From: Burkholderiales bacterium Ga0077543
GTDB lineage: Bacteria > Pseudomonadota > Gammaproteobacteria > Burkholderiales > Burkholderiaceae_C
Assembly (NCBI GenBank): GCA_001464055.1
Contig: LNET01000119.1
Location: 1-59,212 of the forward strand
Length of the DNA: 59,212 nucleotides
Reading direction: 5' to 3'
Shown here one piece after another: positions 9,311 to 18,100 of this stretch. Under the pieces are notes generated by a model, which saw only the letters and a program-made list of their open reading frames with translations, did no database searches and was not told where the DNA came from. The position numbers and the translations under genes are program-made. The stretch's first letter is position 1. Every line of letters begins with the position of its first letter.

Positions 9311-9387
9311 CCTGCGTCCCCCGCTTGCACGGGGCATCCACAGGCCAGTACGCCTACATGAGGTCCATCACCGCAAAACGGTGAACC
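9311..9387 (-). ncRNA. Putative CreA/CreR-like degenerate mini-CRISPR
   Basis: Two degenerate repeats lie in crRNA orientation upstream of cas8e. The first (9387-9361) reads GGTT, stem CACCG/CGGTG with loop TTTTG, then an 8-nt tag ATGGACCT; the array repeat has tag ATGGGCCC, so six of eight tag bases match, and 19 of 27 bases match overall. The second (9339-9311) aligns without gaps to the repeat, 18 of 21 matches over the stem half. It keeps a stem CCCCGT/GCGGGG with a GCAA loop, so the changes preserve pairing (one U-G) and the GNRA loop, while its tag is lost. A 21-nt guide-like segment (9360-9340, beginning CATGTAGGCG) lies between. CreA and CreR RNAs have this form: upstream repeat giving the 5' tag, downstream repeat giving the 3' stem. 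The target is unknown. A decayed remnant of an old array is the alternative. Confidence 0.55.
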
Positions 9388-9490
9388 ATGTTGTTGTTCT
9401 TAAGACACCTCAATACCATGTTGTATCGAGATGATTCTGCCGTCGACACAGCACAAACCCTTGGCTCCATTCGACGTACAACTGGAGGTA
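9385..9490 (+). promoter_or_regulatory. Divergent yefM/cas8e control region
   Basis: This gap serves yefM to the right and cas8e to the left. ACCATGTTGT occurs twice, at 9385-9394 and 9415-9424. A possible yefM promoter is TTAAGA, 18 bp, TATCGA, which would end near 9430, so the second copy lies between the two hexamers. Two GTACA motifs, about 15 bp apart (near 9470-9490), recall the TGTACA core bound by E. coli YefM. A GGAGGT binding site at 9484-9489 precedes the yefM ATG. Promoter assignment is tentative. Confidence 0.4.
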
Positions 9491-9501
9491 CAGTAAACGC
9501 T

Positions 9502-9765
9502 ATGGACGCCATTAGCTACAGCACCGCTCGCGCCAACCTCGCCAAGACCATGGATCGGGTCTGCGAAGACCACACTGCGCTGATCATCACGCGCAAGGGA
9601 GAGTCGTCCGTGGTCATGCTGTCCCTGGACGACTACCAAGCGCTTGAAGAAACAGCCTACCTGCTGCGCAACCCCACGAATGCCAGGCGCTTACTGCAGG
9701 CGGTGGATGAACTGAGTTCCGGCGGAGGACAGGAGAGGTCGCTGGCTGAATCACCCACCAAGTGA
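9502..9765 (+). CDS. yefM: Antitoxin of the YefM/Phd family
   Basis: YefM binds and neutralises the YoeB toxin and represses their shared promoter. The ATG at 9502 gives 87 residues beginning MDAISYSTARANLAKTMDRV, the standard YefM/Phd DNA-binding N-terminus; the frame upstream is not family-like. The central ALIITRKGESSVVMLSLDDY stretch is also diagnostic. The unstructured toxin-binding tail is at the C-terminus. It overlaps yoeB by four bases. The pair sits inside the CRISPR-Cas locus, divergent from cas8e and convergent with cas3. Confidence 0.95.
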   Translation: MDAISYSTARANLAKTMDRVCEDHTALIITRKGESSVVMLSLDDYQALEETAYLLRNPTNARRLLQAVDELSSGGGQERSLAESPTK

Positions 9766-10016
9766 AGCTGCTGTTCGCCGAGGCCGCCTGGGCGGACTAC
9801 CAGCACTGGCTGCAGACAGACAGGCGCATGCTCGAACGCATCAACAAATTGATCCGCGAGGTGCAGCGTGAGCCCTATGCCGGCATCGGCAAACCCGAGC
9901 CGCTGAAACACGCCCTGGCAGGCTGGTGGTCGCGCCGCATCGATGACGAGCACCGCATGGTGTACCGGGTGCAGGACGACGTACTGTGGATCGCGCAACT
10001 GCGCTATCACTACTGA
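9762..10016 (+). CDS. yoeB: Ribosome-dependent mRNA interferase toxin YoeB
   Basis: YoeB is a RelE-fold toxin that cleaves mRNA in the ribosomal A site. The product is 84 residues, exactly the length of E. coli YoeB, and starts at GTG overlapping the yefM stop. Catalytic residues are all present: E46 in GKPEPLKH, R65 in RIDDEHRMVYRV, and H83-Y84 in the terminal RYHY. It should therefore be active. Its stop overlaps the cas3 stop on the opposite strand by seven bases, so toxin and cas3 transcripts are convergent with no room for a terminator between them. Confidence 0.96.
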   Translation: MKLLFAEAAWADYQHWLQTDRRMLERINKLIREVQREPYAGIGKPEPLKHALAGWWSRRIDDEHRMVYRVQDDVLWIAQLRYHY

Positions 10017-12733
10017 AGCCGGGGTTCGTCTTGTGCCAGGCCGTGACGGTCGTAGCGGAAAGGCCGACCGCGAACCGTGAAGCGAAAGCCATCAGCCAAG
10101 CTTTGCCAGCCTTCCACGGCGGGTGGCGCCGAGGCTTCTTCCACCAACGCGGCGGGCAGCATCCAGGCTGGCAGGCTGAGGTGGCTGATGGCGTGGCCGA
10201 AGGGCGATGTGGCGTCGGCGGGCAGCGTCAGTTCAATACCGTCAAGCCCCAGGCGTGTCTTGGCTTGCGGGCTCAGTTCACTGGCCACGGCCTGGTGCCA
10301 GGGCGCCGACCAGTCGATGCAGGACCACAGCGCCGTCGAGCGCTGGGCGCTGTGCTGGCCATGCAGGGTGTTGGCATGCTCTTGCCACTGGGGGCCTAGT
10401 TCGGCGGCCAGCGCTTGCAGGGCCGCCCGGCCGCAAGTGCTCTCCACCAGCGCGCGATTGTCGGTGGGAATGTCCAGCACCGGGAAGCGCGCCTCGTCAC
10501 GCAAGGCGCGCAGCGTCGCTTGCAGGCACAGTACGTCCGGGTAGGCGCTGAGCTGGCCCAGGCCCAGGCCGCGCGACCCGCCTCGGGACAACAACGACGA
10601 CAGGTCGTCGTCGCCCGGCACCAGCACCAGGCATTGCGGCTGGGCGTGGGCAGTGGGCCGGAAGCCGCCGCGCTGGGCATGGCGATGTAGCCGACCGAGC
10701 CGTTGCAGGAGCACGTCCATGGGCGCCAGGTCGGTGATCAGGTAGTCGGCATCGCAATCCACCGAGATTTCCACGGTCTGCGTGGCGCACAGCACCACCG
10801 GCTGGGTGCTTTCAGCTGCGGGCTTGCCGAAGCGATGCCCCACTTCCAAGTCCAGCGCCTGCCGGTCGGCGAAGGCATAGCGGCCATGGTGCAAGGCGAC
10901 GACCCCGGCGCAACGGAACAGCGCCGGATGATCGAGGCCCAGCAGTTGCTCCAGTGCCTGCTGGGTGGCCACGGCCTGGCGGACGGTGTTGCGCAAGACC
11001 AGCACCCGGGCGCCAGCCTGCACAGCCCGGGCTGCGCGTGAGGCCACTTGCTCGGCATCGCGCATCCAGGGCTGCAGTTCGCGCTGGATGCGCTTGTGCT
11101 GGGCGATGGGCCCGAAAGTCTGGTGGTAGCCGGGCGCACTGATGCGGGGATAGTCGTCCGGCAGCGGCGGCGCCACTTGCGGGCGCGACGCCTTAAAGCC
11201 CCGGCGGGCTGGTGTTGGGGCTGCATCCATCAGTTCTGCGCGCAGGTCGCTCGTGAGCGTGGCCGAGAGCAAGAGCGCGTGGCCGCCCGCCGCCAGATGA
11301 CGCTTGAGCGCCTGCAGCAGCAGCGCGCGCATGTAGGGATCGGAGGCATGCACCTCATCCACCACGACCAGGGATCGGAGCAGCACGCTGCCGCGCAGGT
11401 GAGCGTGCCTGGTTTGCAGGGCCGACAGCAGGAACTGGTCGATGGTGGCTGCGGCTGCCGCAGCGGCGAAGTAGCGCTTGCTGTGCTCCGCCGCCCAGAA
11501 CAGAGGCTCGCCGCGCTCCTCGTCTGGCCATTGCACGGTGAACGGCGCCAACCATCGCCCTTCCTTGCCATTGGCGCGCAGGTAGCCGGGCACCGCCAGA
11601 ACGGTGTTCGGCCTGAGCGCGGGCTCGGGGAAGAGCCGGCCCACGAAGTCGTCGAGGCGCTGCGCGATGCCCGTGGCCGCCACGCGCGTGGGCAAGAGAA
11701 AACACAGGGCGTCGACCTCGCCGCGTTCGAACAGGGCCTTGAAGCGCCACAGGGCTGCCTCAGTCTTGCCGCTGCCGGTTTCTGCCTCCAGCACCACAGG
11801 GCTGGGCAAGGGTGCGGCAGCCGTGGCGGTCTGGGTGGGCTTGGGTGGGAAACCGAAGGCGTCGAAGAAGCTGGGCGAGCGTGCACGCAGGTCGGCGCGG
11901 CTCGCCTCCAGGTCGATACGCATATCGCGCAGCGCCTGGCGCGCGGCGGCCTGTGCCACAGGCCAGCGGCCGCCATCCTGCGATCCCAAGTCGTAAGGGA
12001 AAAAGTCGGTGTTCGACCCGATCCAGTCCGCCAGCGACACCAGGCCCGCGAAGGCGTGAATCAGGCCGGAAGTGGGCACCGACATGGGCAGGGTGTCCGC
12101 GAAGGCCCCGGGCCACAAGGACTGTGCGGTGGTGCGCAATTGCTGCAGGCCCGAAATCGGCTCGTAGCCGGCGATGGGTAGCGTCCAGGTGGCGTCGCCC
12201 AAAGGCCTGTCACCGTGGGTGGTCAACGAGTCCGTGGAGATCGGTTCGCCATGGTGCGAAACAGCGGCCAGCCACAGGTCGGTCAGAGCCTCCTGGTCGA
12301 TTGCGTCAGCCGGTGCCCAGGCCCGCAGCAGCGGTAGGCCCAGCGCCTGGCGCAGGCCTTCGTGGGCGGGGTCGAAGCGCAGCAAGGGCGCCACCACCCG
12401 CGTATGGCCGAGCTGACTGTGGTCATGACGCGCCTGCTGCAGCCAGGCTGACTGCTGCGCCTTGGTCAAGGCCTTGGAATAAAACCCGGCGCCCGCCTTG
12501 CCCACATCGTGCAGGAAGGCCAGCACGGTCAGCCGGTCGAGGTCGGTGGCGCTGAACTCGCGCGCGGCCAGCCGCTGCAATCGCGCCCGCCAGGTGGGCA
12601 AATCCAGCAAAGCCCGCGCAACGGCCGCCACATCGATGCAATGCCCCACCAGTGACAAGCGCGTGGCCTGGGTGACGTCCGGGGCGCTGCGATCCAGCTT
12701 CCCCCAGGGCTCGGGCTTGACTTGCGGGGTCAC
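10010..12733 (-). CDS. cas3: CRISPR-associated helicase/nuclease Cas3
   Basis: Cas3 is recruited by target-bound Cascade, unwinds the DNA and degrades one strand. From the GTG at 12733 the product is 907 residues, a normal I-E length. The HD nuclease domain is complete (H31, H75-D76 in FLHDVGK, H160-H161). The SF2 helicase follows: Walker A ETGSGKTEAAL near 319, DEVH near 459-462, LLSATL, and a C-terminal block with QRLGRLHRH. The frame is open farther upstream, but that part is a shadow of the uma2 gene. The GTG overlaps the uma2 stop by four bases (GTGA), so translation is coupled. cas3 is separated from the Cascade genes by yefM-yoeB. Confidence 0.95.
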   Translation of the reverse strand: MTPQVKPEPWGKLDRSAPDVTQATRLSLVGHCIDVAAVARALLDLPTWRARLQRLAAREFSATDLDRLTVLAFLHDVGKAGAGFYSKALTKAQQSAWLQQARHDHSQLGHTRVVAPLLRFDPAHEGLRQALGLPLLRAWAPADAIDQEALTDLWLAAVSHHGEPISTDSLTTHGDRPLGDATWTLPIAGYEPISGLQQLRTTAQSLWPGAFADTLPMSVPTSGLIHAFAGLVSLADWIGSNTDFFPYDLGSQDGGRWPVAQAAARQALRDMRIDLEASRADLRARSPSFFDAFGFPPKPTQTATAAAPLPSPVVLEAETGSGKTEAALWRFKALFERGEVDALCFLLPTRVAATGIAQRLDDFVGRLFPEPALRPNTVLAVPGYLRANGKEGRWLAPFTVQWPDEERGEPLFWAAEHSKRYFAAAAAAATIDQFLLSALQTRHAHLRGSVLLRSLVVVDEVHASDPYMRALLLQALKRHLAAGGHALLLSATLTSDLRAELMDAAPTPARRGFKASRPQVAPPLPDDYPRISAPGYHQTFGPIAQHKRIQRELQPWMRDAEQVASRAARAVQAGARVLVLRNTVRQAVATQQALEQLLGLDHPALFRCAGVVALHHGRYAFADRQALDLEVGHRFGKPAAESTQPVVLCATQTVEISVDCDADYLITDLAPMDVLLQRLGRLHRHAQRGGFRPTAHAQPQCLVLVPGDDDLSSLLSRGGSRGLGLGQLSAYPDVLCLQATLRALRDEARFPVLDIPTDNRALVESTCGRAALQALAAELGPQWQEHANTLHGQHSAQRSTALWSCIDWSAPWHQAVASELSPQAKTRLGLDGIELTLPADATSPFGHAISHLSLPAWMLPAALVEEASAPPAVEGWQSLADGFRFTVRGRPFRYDRHGLAQDEPRLQ

Positions 12734-13245
12734 TGCGCAGCGGGCGGCGCCAGGTCCAACTGAATGCCATAGCGGCTGCCAGCTCTGGGCCCCTGCGAAT
12801 CGAAGATCTCCCAGCCACCGGCCTCGCCAACGAGCCAGACCTCTCGCGCACCCGCTTCCAGGTAGAGCGCCGTCTTGTGCGCCATCTCGGCGTCGGTGTT
12901 CGACGGGGACCGCACCTCGACGCAGATGTCGGGCGCCTGGGGAAACGGCGTCACGTCGCCGTGCTGCGCCATGAAGGCCGCCGATGCCCAGGCGACGTCG
13001 GGCACCCGGATGCCGTCGCTGGTGAGCACGGAGCACTCGACCAGTGCCGTCCCTTCGGGCAACTGGTCGGCCAGGGCGCGGCCCACAGCGAGTTGTCGAA
13101 TGCCGTGGCGGTTGCTGGCAGGACTCATCTCGATCACCCCCATGCCATTCAGCTCGAGCTTGCCGCCCAGGTCGTGCCAACGCGGGTCGTTGCAAAGCTC
13201 GGCCCAGCGCAAGGCCAGGGCTTCGTGTGCGGTGACGTGTCCCAT
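12730..13245 (-). CDS. Uma2-family (DUF820) PD-(D/E)XK nuclease
   Basis: The 171-residue protein matches the Uma2/DUF820 family, predicted restriction-endonuclease-like nucleases of unknown function, best known in cyanobacteria. The catalytic pattern is visible as VPDVAW, then DICVEVRSPSN about 35 residues later, then AHKTALYLEAGAREVWLV. The ATG at 13245 has an AGGAG site at good spacing. It is translationally coupled to cas3 (GTGA overlap), which is unusual; it is not a standard cas gene. It could be a passenger or an accessory nuclease of the CRISPR system. Only 34 bp separate it from the GNAT gene upstream. Confidence 0.88.
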   Translation of the reverse strand: MGHVTAHEALALRWAELCNDPRWHDLGGKLELNGMGVIEMSPASNRHGIRQLAVGRALADQLPEGTALVECSVLTSDGIRVPDVAWASAAFMAQHGDVTPFPQAPDICVEVRSPSNTDAEMAHKTALYLEAGAREVWLVGEAGGWEIFDSQGPRAGSRYGIQLDLAPPAAQ

Positions 13246-13279
13246 GGCAGCAACTCCTGTAGATCACAACCGGCGCAGA

Positions 13280-13834
13280 TTAACCCAGTGCCGGCACCGC
13301 TGGCGCGCGGTAACGCGCCCAGATCACGCGGTCGATGACGCGCCCGGCCTTGAACGCCGAGAGGCGCTGCGTGCCTTCGCACACGAAGCCGTTCTTCTGC
13401 AGGATGCGCATCGAAGCCGCATTGCCGGCGTGCACCGGCGCAAACACACGCGTGGCCTCGGGCAGCGCCAGCGCCAGCTGCGCCAGCGCCGCCACGACGG
13501 CCGTGCCCACGCCCTGGCCCCACAGGTGCGGAGCCAGGAAGTAGCCGATCTCGACGTTGCAGCGCATGAAGCCCGTGCCGGGGTGGTAGCCGGCGCCGCC
13601 CACGGCCACACCGTCCAGGCTGATGGCCGCGTTCTCGCCGCCGAAGTCGACATGGCCGCGTTCGCACCAGTGCTGCGCCACGTCCAGGGTGTAGGGGTTC
13701 GGAAAGCTGTCGCTCATCCAGCGCCACACCCGGTCGTCGCCCGCCACCTGGGCCAGGGCCGGCGCATCGGCTGGCTGCCAGGCACGCAGGCTGAAGCCCG
13801 GCACGCCGGTCAGCGGCACGCTGGGAAAGCTCAC
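13280..13834 (-). CDS. GNAT family N-acetyltransferase (RimJ/RimL-like)
   Basis: The 184-residue product is a GCN5-related acetyltransferase. It has FSLRAWQPADAPALAQV at the start, IGYFLAPHLWGQGVGTAVV (acetyl-CoA-binding loop of the RimJ/RimL type) in the middle, and HAGNAASMRILQKNGFVCEG near the end. The start is the GTG at 13834, overlapping the upstream dehydrogenase stop as GTGA; the frame remains open upstream only as a shadow of that gene. The substrate is unknown. Confidence 0.88.
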   Translation of the reverse strand: MSFPSVPLTGVPGFSLRAWQPADAPALAQVAGDDRVWRWMSDSFPNPYTLDVAQHWCERGHVDFGGENAAISLDGVAVGGAGYHPGTGFMRCNVEIGYFLAPHLWGQGVGTAVVAALAQLALALPEATRVFAPVHAGNAASMRILQKNGFVCEGTQRLSAFKAGRVIDRVIWARYRAPAVPALG

Positions 13835-15009
13835 ATCGTTTCCGCGAACAGCTCGCGGCCGATGAGCATGCGGCGGATCTCGCTGGTGCCCGCGCCGATC
13901 TCGTAGAGCTTGGCGTCGCGCCACAGCCGGCCCAGCGGGTAGTCGTTGATGTAGCCGTTGCCGCCGAAGATCTGGATGCCCTCGCCGGCCATCCAGGTGG
14001 CCTTTTCGGCGCACCACAGGATGACGCTGGCGCAGTCCTTGCGAACCTGCCGCACGTGCTCGGCGCCGAGTGCGTCCAGGTTCTTGCCCACCGTGTAGCA
14101 GAAGGCACGGCCGGCCTGGAGCACGGTGTACATGTCGGCCACCTTGCCCTGGATGAGCTGGAATTCGCCGATCGACTGCCCGAATTGCTTGCGGTCGTGG
14201 GTGTAAGGGATGACGTTGTCCATCACGGCCTGCATGATGCCGATGGGCCCGGCCGCCAGCACCGCGCGTTCGTAGTCCAGCCCGCTCATCAGCACGCGCG
14301 CGCCGCCATTCAGCTGACCCAGGATGTTCTCGGCCGGCACCTCGACGTCCTGGAACACCATCTCCCCGGTGTGGCTGCCGCGCATGCCCAGCTTGTCGAG
14401 CTTCTGCGCGGTGCTGAAGCCTTTCATCCCTTTTTCGACGATGAAGGCCGTGACACCCCGCGCACCCAGTTCGGGTTCGGTCTTGGCATAGACCACCATG
14501 GTGTCGGCATCGGGCCCGTTGGTGATCCACATCTTCGTGCCGTTGAGCACGTAGACGCCGCCGCGCTCCACTGCCTTCAGCTTCATGCTGATGACGTCGC
14601 TGCCGGCACCGGGCTCGCTCATCGCCAGCGCGCCCACGTGTTCGCCGCTGATCAGCTTCGGCAGGTACTTCTTCTTCTGCGCGGGCGTGCCGTTGCGCTT
14701 GATCTGGTTCACGCACAGGTTGCTGTGCGCGCCGTAGCTCAGGCCCACGCTGGCGCTGGCGCGGCTGATTTCCTCCATCGCCACCATGTGCGCCAGGTAG
14801 CCCATGCCGGCGCCGCCGTCTTCCTCGGGCACGGTGATGCCGAGCACGCCGAGTTCGCCCATCTGGCGCCACAGGTGCATGGGGAACTGGTCGCTGGCGT
14901 CGATCTCTGCGGCACGCGGGGCAATCTCGGCCTGCGCGAATTCGCGCACCGCGTCGCGCAGTGCGTCGACGTCGTCGCCGAGCATGAAGTTCAGGCCGGG
15001 AAGGTTCAT
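13831..15009 (-). CDS. ivd: Isovaleryl-CoA dehydrogenase
   Basis: This is an FAD-dependent acyl-CoA dehydrogenase that oxidises isovaleryl-CoA to 3-methylcrotonyl-CoA in leucine breakdown. The 392 residues include AMSEPGAGSDV and KMWITNGPDADT around the substrate/FAD pocket and E247 in LDYERAVLAAGP, the catalytic base position typical of isovaleryl-CoA dehydrogenases. The C-terminal GGNGYINDYPLGRLWRDAK is family standard. The start at 15009 follows GCAGGAG. The other liu genes are not in the window; the gene is coupled to a GNAT instead. Confidence 0.93.
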   Translation of the reverse strand: MNLPGLNFMLGDDVDALRDAVREFAQAEIAPRAAEIDASDQFPMHLWRQMGELGVLGITVPEEDGGAGMGYLAHMVAMEEISRASASVGLSYGAHSNLCVNQIKRNGTPAQKKKYLPKLISGEHVGALAMSEPGAGSDVISMKLKAVERGGVYVLNGTKMWITNGPDADTMVVYAKTEPELGARGVTAFIVEKGMKGFSTAQKLDKLGMRGSHTGEMVFQDVEVPAENILGQLNGGARVLMSGLDYERAVLAAGPIGIMQAVMDNVIPYTHDRKQFGQSIGEFQLIQGKVADMYTVLQAGRAFCYTVGKNLDALGAEHVRQVRKDCASVILWCAEKATWMAGEGIQIFGGNGYINDYPLGRLWRDAKLYEIGAGTSEIRRMLIGRELFAETM

Positions 15010-15116
15010 GGCGGTCTCCTGCAAATGGGTCTGATCCTCATGCTAGCCCAGGCACCCGACTGCGATCACCGAACGTCACGACAGCCCGGGTCCCGCGTTC
15101 GCAGGTTGCCCTGCAC

Positions 15117-18100
15117 GTGAGCGCTTCTCCACAATCCGCGGTCGTGGCGCCACCTTCAGCCTGCCCACCCCCCACTGGCGTGCTGCAACTGCGCCTGCTG
15201 GGGGTGCCTGCCTGGCGAGCCGAAGCCCAGCCCTGGCGCCCGCTGGCCGACAAGGACGCGTTGTTGCTGGCGCGTCTGACGCTTGAAGGGCCGCAGGCCC
15301 GCAGCCCCATGGCCCACTGGCTGTGGCCCGAGGTGCCGCTGCCCCGCGCCCACGCCAATCTGCGCCAGCGCTTGTTCCGCCTGCGCCACCAGCAAGGCGA
15401 ACTGGTCACGCACAGCGATGTCGGCCTGCGCCTGACCGAGGGCGTGCGCTGCGACGTCTGGCGCGACGGCTGCGCCGACGACGCCGATCTGGCCGCCACC
15501 CTGCTGGACGGCGTCGACGCCGCCGGCCCGCCGGGCAGCGACACCGGCGCTCACGAAGAATGGCTGATCGAACTGCGTCGCCAGTGGGCTGCGCGCCGCG
15601 CCGACCTGCTGGGCGGGCTGGCGGCCCGCCACGAGAGCCAGGGCGCCCTGGCAGCGGCCCTGGCCGCCACCGAGACCCTGCTGGCCCTGGACCCGCTGGT
15701 CGAACACGCCTGGCGCCGCCTGATGCGGCTGCACAGCCTGCGCGGCGACCGCGCCGCCGCCCTGGCCGCGTTCGAACGTTGTGAACAGGTGCTTCGGGAC
15801 GAACTCGGCGTGAAGCCGGCGCCGGAAACCCTGGCACTGCTGCACCGGGTCGAATCCGGCAGCGCCGGGCCGCAGAGCCCGGCCAGTCCGGCCACGACCC
15901 TGCCCGCCAGCCTGCTGAACCCGCCCCGGCTGGTGGGCCGCGAAGCCGAGCAGCGCGCCATGGCCGCTGCCTGGCAGGCCGGCAGCGCCTTCGTGCTGCT
16001 GGGCGAGCCGGGCATGGGCAAGTCGCGCCTGCTGCTGGCCTGCGCGGCCGAAGGGCCGGCGCGGGCGCTGGCCACGGCGCGCCCGGGCGACGAGATCGTG
16101 GCCTACGGTTCACTGGTCCGCCTGCTGCGCAGCATGATGCGCACTGCACCGGCACCCGAGCGCCTGTGGCCCGACGCCGGGGTGCGCGAGGAAATGGCGC
16201 GCCTGCTGCCCGAACTGGGGCCGATGCCCGGCTCGCCCGGTCGCGAAGCCTCGCTGCATCGCGCGCTGGAGCAGGTCTTCCAGGCCGCGCCCGCCGCCGG
16301 CCTGCAGGCGGTGCTGTTCGACGACCTGCAGCACGCCGACCAGGCTTCACGCGCCGTGCTGCAGCGTTCCTGCGGCCTGCCCGGCCTGCGCTGGGGGCTG
16401 GCCAGCCGGCCTGCGCTTGGCGAATCCGGCGCCGGGGCCTGGCTGCCTGCATGGCTGGCTTCGTCGGCGCGGCTGCAGCCGGTGACGCTGGCCGCGCTGG
16501 ACGACCAGGCCCTGCACGCATTGCTCGACACCGTGCAGGCGGCCAGCCAACGCTGGCCGGCTTCGCTGCCCGAAGCGCTGGCCCGGCATTGCGGCGGCAA
16601 CCCGCTGTTCGTGCTGGAAACGCTGAAGCACCTGCATCTGCAAGGTGCCCTGTCCGACGAAGCTGCTGGTTCGGCAAGGAACGCGGCAGCGGCGTTCGAA
16701 ACGCTGCCGCTGCCGCCGAGCGTCCATGCCGTGCTCACCCAGCGCCTGGCCGCGTTGAGCGAGCGCGCGCAGAACCTGGCGCGCGTGGCCAGCGTCGCCG
16801 GCCCAGAGTTCAGCGTCGCCGTGGCCGCCGACGTGATGGCGGAATCGCCCCTGGCGGTGGCCGCCCCCTGGGCCGAACTGGAACGGGCGCAGGTGTTCCG
16901 CAGCCAGCCTGGTGCGTCGGTGTTCGCCCACGAGGCCGTGCTGGACGCCGTGCGCAGCGGCCTGCCGGCTGCGCTGCTGGCGCCGCTGCACGCCGCCGTG
17001 GCCCTGAGCCTGCAGAAGAGCGCGGCGCCGCCCCAGGCGGTGGCGCGGCACTTCGCCGCCGCCGGGCAACTGGCTGCTGCAGCCCCGATGGCGCTGGCTG
17101 CGGCCGAACGGGCACTGCAGCAGGGGCGGACCGCCGAGCAGATGGCCCTGCTGCAACAGGCCGCGGCTTGGTTCGAAGAATCGGGCGACGCCGCCGCAGC
17201 CTTCGCCGCGCAGGTGGCGACGATTCCCGTGTGCATGGTTCACCAGGGCGTGGGGCCGGCGGCGGCCCTGGCCCAGGCCCTGCTGGCCCGCTGCGAAGGC
17301 GCGGCCCAGCGCCTGGCCCTGCGGCTGGAGCAGGCCAACGTGGCCCTGGCCGCGCAAGACCTGGCCACTCTGCACCAGGCCAGCGCGGCGGCCCTGGCCG
17401 ACGCCCTGCCCGGCAGCACCCAGGCCCTGCGGGCCCTGGCCCTGCACGCCACGGCACTGGTCTTCGGCGGCGACCTGGCGCAGGCGCTGACGCGGGTGCA
17501 GCAGGTGCAGCAGGGCCTGCCGGCCATCACCGACGCCCGGCTGGCTGCCGAGCTCCAAGGCCACGTGGCCATGGTCTTCGCCTGCTGCGGACGCACCCGC
17601 GACTGCGTCGAAGCCCTGCACGGGCAGCATCACCACGCCCGGCAGGCCGGCGACCTGGAGCAAGAAGCCATCGCCTTGTCCAGCATGGCCAGCCAGCATC
17701 TGCATCTGGGCCAGGTCGAACTCGCCGTGCAGCATGCGCAGCAGGCGGCGGTGCTCTACCGGCGGCTGGACAGTGCCGGCACCGCCTTCGCCAACAACCT
17801 GAACCTGGCCATGTCGCTGATCGCGCTGAACCACTACCAGGCGGCCCGCGCGGTGCTGGACGAAGCCCTGGCGCACTGCGATCGCGCCGCGAGCTCGGCC
17901 GATCTGCGCACCGTGGTGGCCAACCTGCGGGCGGGCCTGTGCCAGCGCCTGGGCGATGCCGCGGGTGCGCTGCGCGAACTCGACCAGGCCCCCGCGCCCG
18001 CTGCGCCGCGCCTGAAGATCCAGCAACAGCTGCTGCGCGCCCATGCGGCGCTGATGCTGGGCCAGCGCGACACCGCACTGCGGCACTGGTCGACGCTGAC

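Noticed and set aside
11329..11336. CATGTAGG inside cas3 matching the first eight bases of the guide-like segment
   Set aside because: An eight-base match in a coding region is expected by chance in 59 kb, and the position is not near a promoter.
12734..13267. N-terminal extension of cas3 up to 13267
   Set aside because: The extra 180 residues are Arg/Gly-rich shadow of the uma2 frame. The GTG at 12733 gives the normal HD-domain start and a GTGA overlap.
13835..14872. Long frame continuing upstream of the GNAT gene
   Set aside because: It is a shadow of ivd. Family-like sequence begins only at the GTG at 13834.
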